DNA of 34,151 bases from an uncultured Verrucomicrobiota bacterium (GCA_903863295.1 CAIPBM010000097.1:1-34151); one strand, 5' to 3'. Positions 25,218 to 33,288 are shown, numbered from the stretch's first letter. Made by a program: numbers and translations. Notes: generated by a model from the letters alone, not told the origin.

Positions 25218-25337
25218 GACACTACCCAAATTTAGTGAATCTTGACGATTTCCATCTATTGACGTATCTATCAGCTGTTCAAATGAACCCATCGACTCCC
25301 CCATCCCAATCCCTCCGCCCCTCCGCGGACGCTTGGC

Positions 25338-25366
25338 TTGACAGTCGAGATAGCCTCCGATTTAGT
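25338..25366 (+). promoter_or_regulatory. Sigma-70-type promoter for the DAHP synthase gene
   Basis: A perfect -35 hexamer TTGACA (25338-25343), a 17-base spacer and TTTAGT (25361-25366, four of six matches to TATAAT) lie 148 bases before the ATG. Transcription would start near 25373 and leave a leader of about 140 bases. Confidence 0.5.
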
Positions 25367-25367
25367 C

Positions 25368-25420
25368 GCCGCTAAAAGCGGCATCCTTTAAAACGGCGGT
25401 TCCCGGCGCGTGTTGCGCCG
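25368..25420 (+). promoter_or_regulatory. Two small hairpins in the DAHP synthase leader
   Basis: GCCGC-TAAAA-GCGGC (25368-25382) and CGGCGC-GTGTT-GCGCCG (25404-25420) are perfect short stems between the candidate promoter and the gene. Neither has a T-run, and no Trp-, Phe- or Tyr-rich leader peptide was seen, so classical attenuation is not supported. The rest of 25218-25513 shows no gene. Confidence 0.3.
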
Positions 25421-25513
25421 ACTGGCAGGTGAGCGGAGTCATTTTGCCATTGCTTAACCGTCTCCCGTCCCCTACACCTAACCTTCCGGAATCTCCCGTT
25501 CCGGCCCCCAGTT

Positions 25514-26536
25514 ATGATCGTTATTCTGAAACCCAATTTACCCCAGGAAGAAGTCGAGAAAGTCATCGCGGAAGTCGCGAAGCTCGGCTACGAACCCCGC
25601 CCCATCCACGGCAAAGTCCAGACCGTCATCGCCGCCATCGGCGATGAAAACACCCGCCAGTCGCTCGAGACCCTCGACGCTTGGCCCCAGGTCGAGCACG
25701 TCCACCGCGTCCAAAAGCGCTACAAGCTGGTCAGCCGCGAGGTCAAAAAAGGCCAGGACACCATCGTCAAGGTTCACGGCCAGGAAATCGGTTCCGGCAA
25801 GAAATTCGTCTTCATGGCCGGCCCCTGTTCGGTCGAAAGCGAAGAGCAGCTCATGTCGACCGCCAAGGCGGTCAAGGCCCAGGGCGCAACCTTCCTGCGC
25901 GGCGGCGCCTTCAAGCCCCGCACCTCGCCTTATGAATTCCAGGGTCTCGCCGAACCCGGCCTCAAGCTCCTCGCCCAGGCGGGCAAGGAATATGGCCTCG
26001 GCATTGTCACGGAAGTCCTCTCGGAGCGCGACGTGGAGCTGGTCGCCGGGTATGCCGATATCCTCCAGATCGGCGCACGCAACGCCCAGAACTTCTCCCT
26101 CATCGTGGAAGCGGCCCGCAGCGGCAAGACCATCCTGCTCAAGCGCGGCCTCAGCATGAAGATCGAGGAATGGCTGCTCGCCGGCGAATATGTCCTCGCC
26201 AATGGCAACCCGAACCTCCTTTTCTGTGAACGGGGCATCCGCACCTTCGAGACTTACACGCGCAACACGCTCGACCTGGGTGCCGTCGCGATCGTGAAGA
26301 AAGAGACCCACCTTCCCGTCATCATCGACCCGAGCCAGGGCTGCGGTCGTGCCGACATGGTGCTGGAAATGTGTAAAGCCGCCGCCGCGCTCAATGCCGA
26401 CGGCCTCCTCATCGAAGTGCACCCGAACCCCGCCGAAGCGTGGAGTGACGGCCAGCAGCAGGTCGATTTCTCGCTTTACGAGAAGCTGGTCAAGGAACTA
26501 CAACCGTTTATCCAGGCCGTCGGCCGTCCCCTCTAG
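25514..26536 (+). CDS. aroF: DAHP synthase (type I-beta) with N-terminal regulatory domain
   Basis: A 340-residue protein. It condenses phosphoenolpyruvate and erythrose 4-phosphate, the first step of the shikimate pathway. Residues 1-70 form the ferredoxin-like domain that mediates feedback by Tyr/Phe in the Thermotoga enzyme. The barrel follows with MAGPCSVES (Cys105), RGGAFKPRTSPYEFQGL, CERGIRTFETYTRNTLDLGA, EVHPNP (Glu301) and SDGQQQ (Asp312). These align at a constant offset of three with the metal ligands Cys102, Glu298 and Asp309 that I recall for the Thermotoga enzyme. The fourth ligand, His272, corresponds to Gln275 in DPSQGCGR, where homologues have D-P-S-H. The response regulator gene starts 12 bases downstream. 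Confidence 0.95.
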   Translation: MIVILKPNLPQEEVEKVIAEVAKLGYEPRPIHGKVQTVIAAIGDENTRQSLETLDAWPQVEHVHRVQKRYKLVSREVKKGQDTIVKVHGQEIGSGKKFVFMAGPCSVESEEQLMSTAKAVKAQGATFLRGGAFKPRTSPYEFQGLAEPGLKLLAQAGKEYGLGIVTEVLSERDVELVAGYADILQIGARNAQNFSLIVEAARSGKTILLKRGLSMKIEEWLLAGEYVLANGNPNLLFCERGIRTFETYTRNTLDLGAVAIVKKETHLPVIIDPSQGCGRADMVLEMCKAAAALNADGLLIEVHPNPAEAWSDGQQQVDFSLYEKLVKELQPFIQAVGRPL

Positions 26537-26548
26537 TCTCCCACCGAT

Positions 26549-28144
26549 ATGATCACAGGCGCTCCAGGATCCCCCTCCAAGCGCCCGGCTCAGCCTTCCA
26601 CCATGGTTCCCCCCTCCAGCGAAGCCCGCCAGACCGTCCTCATTATCGATGATGAGAAGGACGTCCACTATTCCTTCCGGCGCCTGCTGGAGAAGGAACC
26701 GCTCGATATTCTCAGCGCCGATTCCGGCGACGAGGGCATCCGCCAGGCGCGCAAGGCGAATCCCGATCTCATCGTCATGGACATCCGCATGGGCCAGACG
26801 AATGGGCTCGATACGCTGAAAGAATTGCGGCAGATCAACCCGAAGCAGGTCGTCATCATGATGACCGCCTACGGCACCTCGCAGACGGCAATCGAGGCGA
26901 TGAAACTCGGCGCGTACGATTACGTCCTCAAGCCGTTCGATATCCCGCAGCTCAAGGGTCTCCTCTCCGAGGCCCTCTCCGCCGCGCAGGCGATGAAGCA
27001 GATCGTCGCTTTCCCAACCAAACTCAACGCCGAGGAAATCCGCCAGACCATCGTCGGCAATTCCTCCGCGATGCAGCAGGTCTACAAGCTCATCGGCCAG
27101 GTTGCGCCGACCAGCACGACGATTCTCATCACTGGCGAAAGCGGCACCGGCAAGGAACTCGTCGCCCGCGCGATCTATCAAAACGGGGCGCGTCTGGGCA
27201 AACCGTTCATCGCCATCAATTGCGCCGCCATCCCGGAAAATCTTCTCGAAAGCGAACTCTTCGGCCATGAGAAGGGCGCCTTCACCGGAGCCCTCGCGCA
27301 ACGCATCGGCAAGTTTGAGCAATGCGACGGCGGCACCCTTTTCCTTGATGAAATCGGCGATATGCCGCTGACCACGCAGACCAAGATTCTCCGCGTGCTG
27401 CAGGAGGGCGAAATCTCCCGCGTCGGAAACAATCAGTCGATCAAGACCGATGTGCGGATCATCGCCGCCACGAATAAGGATCTTTGGCAGGCCGTGCAGC
27501 GGAAGGAATTCCGCGAGGACCTTTTCTACCGCCTGAACGTCGTGCGCCTGAATCTGCCGCCGCTCCGCGAACGCACCACCGACGTGCCCATGCTCGCTGC
27601 CTATTTCATCAACAAATTCCGCCTCAAGCATCCGGCGGGACCGAGCCAGATTGCGACCGATGCGCTCGCCGCGATCCAGCAATATCCCTGGCCGGGTAAT
27701 GTGCGTGAGCTGGAGAACTGTATCCAGCGCGCCATGGTCCTCGCGACCGGGAACACGATCACCCTCGCCAATTTGCCGGAGGAAGTCTCGCGCGGTCATC
27801 GCAACAATGTCACCTCGTCCGGATCGCTTCCGAAAATTTCATCCGAAAGCGCCGGATCCGCGCCACAGCCAACTCCGACGACGGATGCTTCTTCTGCGTT
27901 AGCCAAATCAGCCGATTCCGATAAGACCGGACTTGCTCAGGCCATCGAGGCGCTCTTCGATTTCGCGCGCAATGACAAGCATTTCAAGATCATCGACGCA
28001 GCGGAGCGGGAACTGATTGTTCGCGCTCTCGCCGAGACTGCCGGGAACCAGGTGCAGGCCGCCAAGCTTCTCGGCATTACCCGCGCCACGCTCCGCAAAC
28101 GGGTCGATAAATTCGGCATCCAAAAGCGGATGGCGATTGATTGA
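26549..28144 (+). CDS. NtrC-family sigma-54-dependent response regulator
   Basis: A 531-residue protein. The receiver domain (about 29-145) has the acidic pocket DDE, the phosphoacceptor Asp78 in LIVMDIRMGQTNG, Thr106 and Lys128. The AAA+ domain (about 168-400) has Walker A GESGTGKE (196-203), the sigma-54 contact loop GAFTGA (243-248), Walker B GTLFLDEIGD and the R-finger region with FREDLFYRLNVVRLNLPPLR. A Ser/Pro/Thr-rich linker precedes a Fis-type helix-turn-helix (about 487-525, AAKLLGITRATLRKRVDKFG). It activates sigma-54 promoters when phosphorylated. No histidine kinase is adjacent, so it is an orphan here. The first 28 residues are a disordered extension. Confidence 0.96.
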   Translation: MITGAPGSPSKRPAQPSTMVPPSSEARQTVLIIDDEKDVHYSFRRLLEKEPLDILSADSGDEGIRQARKANPDLIVMDIRMGQTNGLDTLKELRQINPKQVVIMMTAYGTSQTAIEAMKLGAYDYVLKPFDIPQLKGLLSEALSAAQAMKQIVAFPTKLNAEEIRQTIVGNSSAMQQVYKLIGQVAPTSTTILITGESGTGKELVARAIYQNGARLGKPFIAINCAAIPENLLESELFGHEKGAFTGALAQRIGKFEQCDGGTLFLDEIGDMPLTTQTKILRVLQEGEISRVGNNQSIKTDVRIIAATNKDLWQAVQRKEFREDLFYRLNVVRLNLPPLRERTTDVPMLAAYFINKFRLKHPAGPSQIATDALAAIQQYPWPGNVRELENCIQRAMVLATGNTITLANLPEEVSRGHRNNVTSSGSLPKISSESAGSAPQPTPTTDASSALAKSADSDKTGLAQAIEALFDFARNDKHFKIIDAAERELIVRALAETAGNQVQAAKLLGITRATLRKRVDKFGIQKRMAID

Positions 28145-28158
28145 TTCTGAGCCGGTAG

Positions 28159-28177
28159 CGGCGGTCTATGGCCGCCG
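28159..28177 (+). terminator. Candidate hairpin after the response regulator gene
   Basis: A perfect 6-bp stem, CGGCGG-TCTATGG-CCGCCG, lies 14 bases after the stop codon. There is no T-run, so it may be a Rho-dependent end or part of a dispersed repeat. Confidence 0.3.
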
Positions 28178-28221
28178 GTCGGTTGACAATCGCTGATCAA
28201 CGGCCATTCGTAATAGACGTC

Positions 28222-28752
28222 ATGCCCACCGATCCCCCCGCCTGCTTTCTCCATCCAGACGAGACCCTTCTCTGGTCAGGCCAACCCCGGCCCTCCGCCT
28301 TTATCCTGCGCGGATTACCCAACATCGTTTACGGCGTCACCTGGTCGGTGCTCGGCGCGTACTGGTATCACGGGGCCAGGCTGGCTCCCTGGGAAGGCTG
28401 GTGGCAAATCGTCCCCTACCTGAGCTTTCCTTTCATCCTCGCCGGTTTCAGCTTCTGGCTCTACCCCATCCGCCTCGGCATGCAGGCGCGCCGGACCTGG
28501 TACGTCGTCACCAATCAGCGCATCTTCATCGCCGAACGCAACGCCCACGCCGAAACGCAACTCCGCACCTTCACCGCAGAAGAAATGGCCGCGCCCCAGG
28601 TCGTGAAGCGAATCGATCATCTCTACGATGTCATCCTCACCCGCCGCGCCCAGGACACTCCCCACCTCAAGCCCCGCCTCGACTCTGGTTTCTTCGGTCT
28701 GACCGATGGCGAAGCCGCGGCCGGGGCCGTCAATGAGTCGACGAATCCGTAA
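28222..28752 (+). CDS. Bacterial PH-domain-like membrane protein
   Basis: A 176-residue protein from the ATG at 28222. The start L-H-P-D-E-T-L-L-W-S-G-Q-P-R-P is the typical opening of YdbS/YdbT-type bPH proteins. Two membrane segments (about 30-48 and 70-90) precede the first strands of a PH-like domain, TWYVVTNQRIFIAERNA, whose V-T-N-x-R-I core is characteristic. The function of such proteins is unknown; membrane stress roles have been suggested for some. It is preceded by the response regulator with a 77-base gap, so read-through is possible. Confidence 0.8.
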   Translation: MPTDPPACFLHPDETLLWSGQPRPSAFILRGLPNIVYGVTWSVLGAYWYHGARLAPWEGWWQIVPYLSFPFILAGFSFWLYPIRLGMQARRTWYVVTNQRIFIAERNAHAETQLRTFTAEEMAAPQVVKRIDHLYDVILTRRAQDTPHLKPRLDSGFFGLTDGEAAAGAVNESTNP

Positions 28753-28766
28753 GGCCGACGAATTTC

Positions 28767-28854
28767 AGCCGCGAAAGAACGCAGAGAACACAAAAGACTG
28801 AAGAAACGAGACCATCCTTTTTGTTCTTTGTGATCTCTGCGTTCTTTCGCGGCT
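28767..28854. repeat. 88-bp inverted-repeat element between convergent genes
   Basis: The arms at 28767-28794 and 28827-28854 match at 27 of 28 positions as inverted copies; the left arm begins AGCCGCGAAAGAACGCAGAG. The centre is 32 bases. It lies between convergent genes, so the transcript would form a long hairpin that could end both. The GCGAAAGAACGC-type motif is familiar from intergenic repeats in several soil phyla. This is the only copy in the window. Confidence 0.85.
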
Positions 28855-28865
28855 AATTTAGAAAG

Positions 28866-29564
28866 TTATACCCCCCGCTGATTCGGCTCCCAGATGATCT
28901 TGTGCATCTGGATCTGCATCCGCACGCGCGGCAGGGCATCCGCCATCACTCGGGTGGCCAGATCCAGCGGCGTCATCTTGCCGAAGACCGGCGAGAAAAG
29001 AATCGCGTTCACCCGGTCCGCCCAACCCGGAAGACCCGCGAGCACTTGCGCCTTCGCCCATTGGTAATCCTCTTCGGAACCGATGACAAATTTCACCTCA
29101 TCGCGCAGACCGAGCAATTCCAGGTTCTCCATCCGGTTACGCGCACATTCACCGCTGCCGGGGCATTTCAAATCCATGATCCGATGCACGCGCGGGTCGA
29201 TCGGCCCGATGTCGTGTGCGCCACTGGTTTCAATGAGCACCGTGTAGCCATGATCCGCCAAACGCGCCATGAGCAGATGCACCCGCTTTTGCAAAAGCGG
29301 TTCGCCGCCCGTCACCTCCACCAATCGGCACGGATGCTTCGCCACTTCCTCCATGATCGCATCGAGACTCCACTTGTTGCCCTCGTAAAAGGCATACTCC
29401 GTGTCGCAATAGGTACAGCGCAAATCACAGCCGGTCAGGCGCACGAAAATACAGGGCTGCCCGGCATAGGTGCTCTCTCCCTGGATACTGTAGAAAATCT
29501 CGTTGATCTTGAGCGTATCAACAGCGGTCTGCCGTTGCGGCGAGGCGTCAAGAATCGTGCTCAT
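28866..29564 (-). CDS. queE: 7-carboxy-7-deazaguanine synthase QueE
   Basis: A 232-residue radical SAM enzyme from the ATG at 29564; a TTG at 29591 would add nine residues. It rearranges 6-carboxytetrahydropterin to the deazaguanine core of queuosine. It has FYSIQGESTYAGQPCIFVRL, the cluster motif CDLRCTYC (Cys46, Cys50, Cys53, the C-x3-C-x2-C form) and VTGGEPLLQ. A typical D-L-K-C-P-G-S-G-E segment follows, with conserved LFSPVFGKM near the end. No queC, queD or queF gene is in the window. The upstream serine hydrolase gene ends 47 bases away on the same strand. Confidence 0.95.
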   Translation of the reverse strand: MSTILDASPQRQTAVDTLKINEIFYSIQGESTYAGQPCIFVRLTGCDLRCTYCDTEYAFYEGNKWSLDAIMEEVAKHPCRLVEVTGGEPLLQKRVHLLMARLADHGYTVLIETSGAHDIGPIDPRVHRIMDLKCPGSGECARNRMENLELLGLRDEVKFVIGSEEDYQWAKAQVLAGLPGWADRVNAILFSPVFGKMTPLDLATRVMADALPRVRMQIQMHKIIWEPNQRGV

Positions 29565-29611
29565 GACTGCACTATAACCCGGAACGCCCAAAAACGCTGT
29601 TCAAAAAACGA

Positions 29612-30715
29612 TCAGCCTTCCCGCAGAAACCCGCGCAGTTCATCGATCACATGCTTGGTCAGATTCTCCGCCGAAAAGCGATTGCGCGTGATGCCCACCG
29701 CCACCTTATAGCGCGGATCAGCATACCCCGCTGAGCCGCCATAGCCTCCGTGGCCAAAACCGGTCTTGCTGCCGCCTTCCCAATAGCGGTAACCCAGACC
29801 AAACGGCGGCGTAACGCCCTCTTCATAACCGCTGGTCGGGATTTGCTGCTCAAGGGCCAGCCGGATTCGTTCCGGTGGGAGCAATTCCACGCCATCGACG
29901 CCACCCGGCAGAAGCGCCGCGTAGTGTCGCGCGATGGCCCGCGCGTTCATGATGCCGTTGGAAGCGGGAATGCAGGCCTGCCGCGAGTCGGACCGGTTCA
30001 TCCATCCGGTGAGTGGATTCATGCAGGGCGCAATGTCCTGCTCCGCGGGATTCGGCGGCGGAGGCGGTGTCGCTGGTGGCGGCTGGGGCTCATAATATTC
30101 CTCCAGAAAAGCGACTCGCGATTCCAGTTCGGCAGGAATTCCCGCGAACATGGTGGTGATTCCCAGGCGCCGACATATCTCAGCTTCGACAAAAGGTTGG
30201 AAGGCCCGGCCATCAATCCGACGCGCGACCTCGCCTAGAATCCAGCCGAAGGTCACCGGGTGATACCGGAGTATTTCGTTGGCTGCCCAGGCCGGTTTCA
30301 GTTGCGCGACCAGGCGGCACATCGTGTCCCAATCGCAGAGCTGCTCGTGATCGACGCCTTCCGGCATGTAGGGAATTCCCGAGCCATGGCTCAGCGCATG
30401 ACGCACCGTGATCCCCTCCTTGCCATTCGCGGCGAATTCCGGCCAGTAATAGGCGATCGGCTTGTCGTAATCGAGTTGCCCCCGCTCGGCGAGCAGATGG
30501 ATCACGGTCGCAACGATGCCCTTCGTGGTGGAATAGACCGGGAAGAGCGTGTCACCATCCACCGGGGCTCCGGAGCGGACATCGGCCACACCGGCCCAGG
30601 CGTCCGCCGCGAGCTTCCCATCCACATAAATGGTCACCTGTGCGCCTCGCTCCTTGCCCTCGGCCACCAACCGATTGAGCAGCGCCTGAATTTTGTCCTG
30701 AAGTTCGTTCTGCAT
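29612..30715 (-). CDS. Serine hydrolase of the beta-lactamase/EstB fold
   Basis: A 367-residue protein. The nucleophile motif S-T-T-K (Ser62, Lys65) lies in PVYSTTKGIVATVIHLL. The Tyr motif is IAYYWPEFAANG, and HALSHGSGIPYMPEG and a C-terminal GFGHGGYGGSAGY (H-G-G) complete the class C-like active site. There is no signal peptide, so it is probably cytoplasmic and more likely an esterase or peptidase than a true beta-lactamase. A Pro-rich insertion (about 214-224) sits between domains. It probably shares a transcript with queE. Confidence 0.9.
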   Translation of the reverse strand: MQNELQDKIQALLNRLVAEGKERGAQVTIYVDGKLAADAWAGVADVRSGAPVDGDTLFPVYSTTKGIVATVIHLLAERGQLDYDKPIAYYWPEFAANGKEGITVRHALSHGSGIPYMPEGVDHEQLCDWDTMCRLVAQLKPAWAANEILRYHPVTFGWILGEVARRIDGRAFQPFVEAEICRRLGITTMFAGIPAELESRVAFLEEYYEPQPPPATPPPPPNPAEQDIAPCMNPLTGWMNRSDSRQACIPASNGIMNARAIARHYAALLPGGVDGVELLPPERIRLALEQQIPTSGYEEGVTPPFGLGYRYWEGGSKTGFGHGGYGGSAGYADPRYKVAVGITRNRFSAENLTKHVIDELRGFLREG

Positions 30716-30825
30716 CAGAACGTGTTAAGAGTTATTTTTTCCGAAAGCGAGAAAAGAACTGAGCCATTCCGTTCTACCAGTTTAGTAGCTTGTAATCTAA
30801 TGCGTGATGCGATAGCACAAATCTT

Positions 30826-31068
30826 ATGAGAACAACTCTCAATATCGATGATGACGTTTTGGCGGCGGTTAAATCTCTTGCTACTGCACATCATACCAGC
30901 GCCGGAAAAGTCATCTCGGAACTGGCACGCAAAGCGATGTTGTCCTCTGAGAATCAGACGGAAACAAGAACACGCACCAGCGTTCCGTTCTTTACATTTC
31001 CCCGTAAAGGGAATGGCAAGCTGGTGACCATGGAGATCGTCAATCGACTGAGAGATGAGGACGAATGA
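30826..31068 (+). CDS. VapB-like ribbon-helix-helix antitoxin, toxin partner missing
   Basis: An 80-residue protein. The N-terminus, MRTTLNIDDDVLAAVKSLA with GKVISELARKAM, is a ribbon-helix-helix DNA-binding domain. The C-terminal part with V-T-M-E-I-V-N-R-L-R-D-E-D-E is the usual toxin-binding tail of VapB. VapB is normally followed by a PIN-domain VapC. Here the stop overlaps an ATG (ATGA), as in intact pairs, but that frame stops after 16 codons. It is therefore an orphan antitoxin. Confidence 0.8.
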   Translation: MRTTLNIDDDVLAAVKSLATAHHTSAGKVISELARKAMLSSENQTETRTRTSVPFFTFPRKGNGKLVTMEIVNRLRDEDE

Positions 31069-31115
31069 GCTATCTGTATATAAATTTCGACCTATATCGT
31101 AGACTCCGACAGTAA
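31065..31115 (+). pseudogene. Possible remnant of a VapC start
   Basis: A 16-codon frame (MSYLYINFDLYRRLRQ) starts in the VapB stop (ATGA overlap). VapC toxins often begin M-x-Y-L-L-D-x-N. Only M-S-Y-L matches, the catalytic Asp is absent and the rest of the gene is missing, so this is either a decayed start or chance. Confidence 0.2.
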
Positions 31116-31122
31116 ACTTTCT

Positions 31123-31758
31123 TCATTTCGTTTGCTTGAAAAAGGCCATTAATCCCTCTCGCAGTCTCTTCCAAGAGGCAGCGGCTCTATCCTGTCGAGA
31201 TCCTTCCCAATACGGTTTCCATCGATTAGGATCAAAGCTACCAATCGAGGCATTCGCATAACCGTGGTCAATGCGTAGGGCGAACCGATATTCCTCGCGA
31301 TGGCACAATCTCTCGATACGTTCCCGGTCATCATTTTGATATAGAATGCCTCGGGTTGTAATAACTCCATGCGTAGCTTCGTGAATCAGTAAACAAGCAA
31401 ACATCCTGAGATTCCACTGCTGATCCTCCGATCTAAAGTGCTTAGCATAATCAACATTACAAATTCTATCTTTGTGATCGTAGTTTCCAGGTGTAATTAA
31501 TGGCGAATTAACGATATAACTTAAATTTAGACACACTCTTCGATACCGTCTTGCATCGGTTGATTTAATTAACGCCATCGCTTCGCTAGTAAGCTTCAGA
31601 AAATCGGCTTGAAGATGCTGTTCTATACTCATGTCACAAACGGCGACACCATCAATGCGACATAAACAAGATTCTTTCATTAACTTGAGGTAGTAGGCGT
31701 GAATAGGGCCACTTACCAAAGTCCAAAAAGCTCGGTAGAGACGTCGCAGAGGATTCAT
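31123..31758 (-). CDS. HExxH-containing protein of unknown family, AT-rich
   Basis: A 211-residue protein from the ATG at 31758. A hydrophobic N-terminal segment (about 8-24) may anchor it. The centre has FACLLIHEATHGVITTRGIL, an HExxH zincin motif (H-E-A-T-H). A later E in C-H-R-E-E-Y-R-F-A could be the third ligand, about 25 residues on. I recognise no family. Codons are clearly more AT-rich than those of the ABC transporter genes just upstream, suggesting acquisition. It starts five bases after the ABC ATPase stop, so it may use that transcript. Confidence 0.65.
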   Translation of the reverse strand: MNPLRRLYRAFWTLVSGPIHAYYLKLMKESCLCRIDGVAVCDMSIEQHLQADFLKLTSEAMALIKSTDARRYRRVCLNLSYIVNSPLITPGNYDHKDRICNVDYAKHFRSEDQQWNLRMFACLLIHEATHGVITTRGILYQNDDRERIERLCHREEYRFALRIDHGYANASIGSFDPNRWKPYWEGSRQDRAAASWKRLREGLMAFFKQTK

Positions 31759-31763
31759 GCAAC

Positions 31764-32495
31764 TCAATACTTCAACACCCGGCTCAAAAAACCCTTCGTG
31801 ACTTCCGATTTCGGCGCGCCGAAAATCTGCTCCGGGGGCCCGATCTCTGCGATGGTTCCGTTCGCCAGCAGTGCGACCTGGTCCGCCAGCCGACGCGCGA
31901 AACCCATCTCGTGGGTGACGAGGATCAGGTCGCGCCCCTCTCCCTTGAGTTCCTCGATCAGCTCCAGCACCTCGGCAGTCATCTCCGGATCGAGCGCGGA
32001 GGTCGGTTCATCAAGCAACACCACCTGCGGCTTGATTGCGATGGCCCTCGCGATGGCCACCCGCTGACGTTGCCCGCCGGAAAGCTCCGCCGGCTTCTTG
32101 TACGCATGGTCGAGCAACTGAAAGCGGCGCAGCGTTCCCTCGGCCAGCTCGCGCGCCTCGGCCTTGGTGCGGCCATGTACTTTTTCCAGCGGCAGGACGA
32201 TGTTCTGGAACGCGGTGAGATGCGGAAAAAGATTGAAGGCCTGGAACACCGTGCCGATGGAACGGCGATGCCGCAGCAAGGCTTCATCATCATATTCAAT
32301 CGCTCGGCCATTCAGTTCCACGCGGCCTTCATTCGGATATTCGAGTCCAGCAATGATCCGCAAGAGCGTCGACTTGCCGCCGCCGGAAGGCCCGATCAGT
32401 GCGAGGCAATGGACACCGTCGAGTTCCAGGCTCGCCCGGTCGATCACCGTGTGGGTGCCGAACCGCTTCACCACGTTTTGCAGGCTAAGTTTCAT
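31764..32495 (-). CDS. Polar amino-acid-type ABC transporter, ATP-binding subunit
   Basis: A 243-residue ATPase of the GlnQ/HisP type. Walker A is GPSGGGKST, the Q-loop is FQAFNLFPHLT, the signature is LSGGQRQR and Walker B is VVLLDEPTSALDPE. It ends with THEMGFAR and the D-loop. It powers import through the permease encoded just upstream, whose stop it overlaps by 11 bases. The substrate cannot be told without the binding protein, which is absent here. Confidence 0.95.
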   Translation of the reverse strand: MKLSLQNVVKRFGTHTVIDRASLELDGVHCLALIGPSGGGKSTLLRIIAGLEYPNEGRVELNGRAIEYDDEALLRHRRSIGTVFQAFNLFPHLTAFQNIVLPLEKVHGRTKAEARELAEGTLRRFQLLDHAYKKPAELSGGQRQRVAIARAIAIKPQVVLLDEPTSALDPEMTAEVLELIEELKGEGRDLILVTHEMGFARRLADQVALLANGTIAEIGPPEQIFGAPKSEVTKGFLSRVLKY

Positions 32496-33288
32496 ATTTG
32501 AAACGGCGCTCCAGCCATCGAGACCAAAGCGAAATCGGCACCGTCAGCACCAGGTAGCCAAGCGCCAGACCGAAGTAGGTTTCCAGGTTATCGTAGTTGA
32601 TGCTGCTCGCCTGCTGCGCGCTTTGCGTGAATTCCGCAATCGCAATGACCGAGAGCAGCGACGAATCCTTGATCAGCGACACGAGCTGTCCGACCAGCGG
32701 CGGCAGCACCTGCCGGAAGGCCTGCGGAATAATGACGTAGCGATAGGTCTGCGTGCGGGTGAAGCCAATCGCGCGCGCCGATTCGATCTGCGTCTTGCCC
32801 ACGCTTTCGATTCCCGCGCGAAAAATCTCGCTGATGTAAGCGCTCTCGAACAGCGTCAGGATCAGCACTCCCGCGACATAACGATATTCATTTCCGATTC
32901 CAAACACGCCACCCAATCCGTACCAGACGAGATAAATCAGCACCAACAGCGGCGTGCAGCGCACCACCTCCACCAGCACCTTCGCGAAGTAGCGCAGCGG
33001 CAGCAAAAAAGAGCGCTGCCCCAGGGCGAGAACAAATCCTCCCAAGGTACTCAAGACCAGCGCCGCAGCCGTCACACCCAGCGTCGTCACCCAGCCCTTG
33101 AAGAGCATCACCCGGTAATCCCAGATCACGCTCCAGTCAAAGTGCAAGCTGACCAGGCTGAACCAGACGATGGCGATGAGCAGCAGCAGCGCCAGCAGCG
33201 TGTTGAGTGCCTTCGCCACGGTGGGCGGCGACACCTCACCCCTTGCCCCGCCCGGAGCCAGGATCAGGTCGCGCCAGGAAAATTCCAC
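32485..33288 (-). CDS. Polar amino-acid-type ABC transporter, permease subunit
   Basis: 267 residues from a GTG at 33288. The open frame runs back to 33771, but that part is the antisense of the FAD enzyme gene; GTG at 33354 is a second option. It has five or six membrane segments. Conserved HisM/GlnP-type features are VVRCTPLLVLIYLVWYGL, ISEIFRAGIESVGKTQIESA, a RAIGFTRTQTYRYVIIPQAF EAA-loop and LVSLIKDSSLLSVIAI. The first 35 residues are soluble. No periplasmic binding-protein gene lies upstream; instead a divergent gene starts at 33376. Confidence 0.9.
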   Translation of the reverse strand: MEFSWRDLILAPGGARGEVSPPTVAKALNTLLALLLLIAIVWFSLVSLHFDWSVIWDYRVMLFKGWVTTLGVTAAALVLSTLGGFVLALGQRSFLLPLRYFAKVLVEVVRCTPLLVLIYLVWYGLGGVFGIGNEYRYVAGVLILTLFESAYISEIFRAGIESVGKTQIESARAIGFTRTQTYRYVIIPQAFRQVLPPLVGQLVSLIKDSSLLSVIAIAEFTQSAQQASSINYDNLETYFGLALGYLVLTVPISLWSRWLERRFKYET

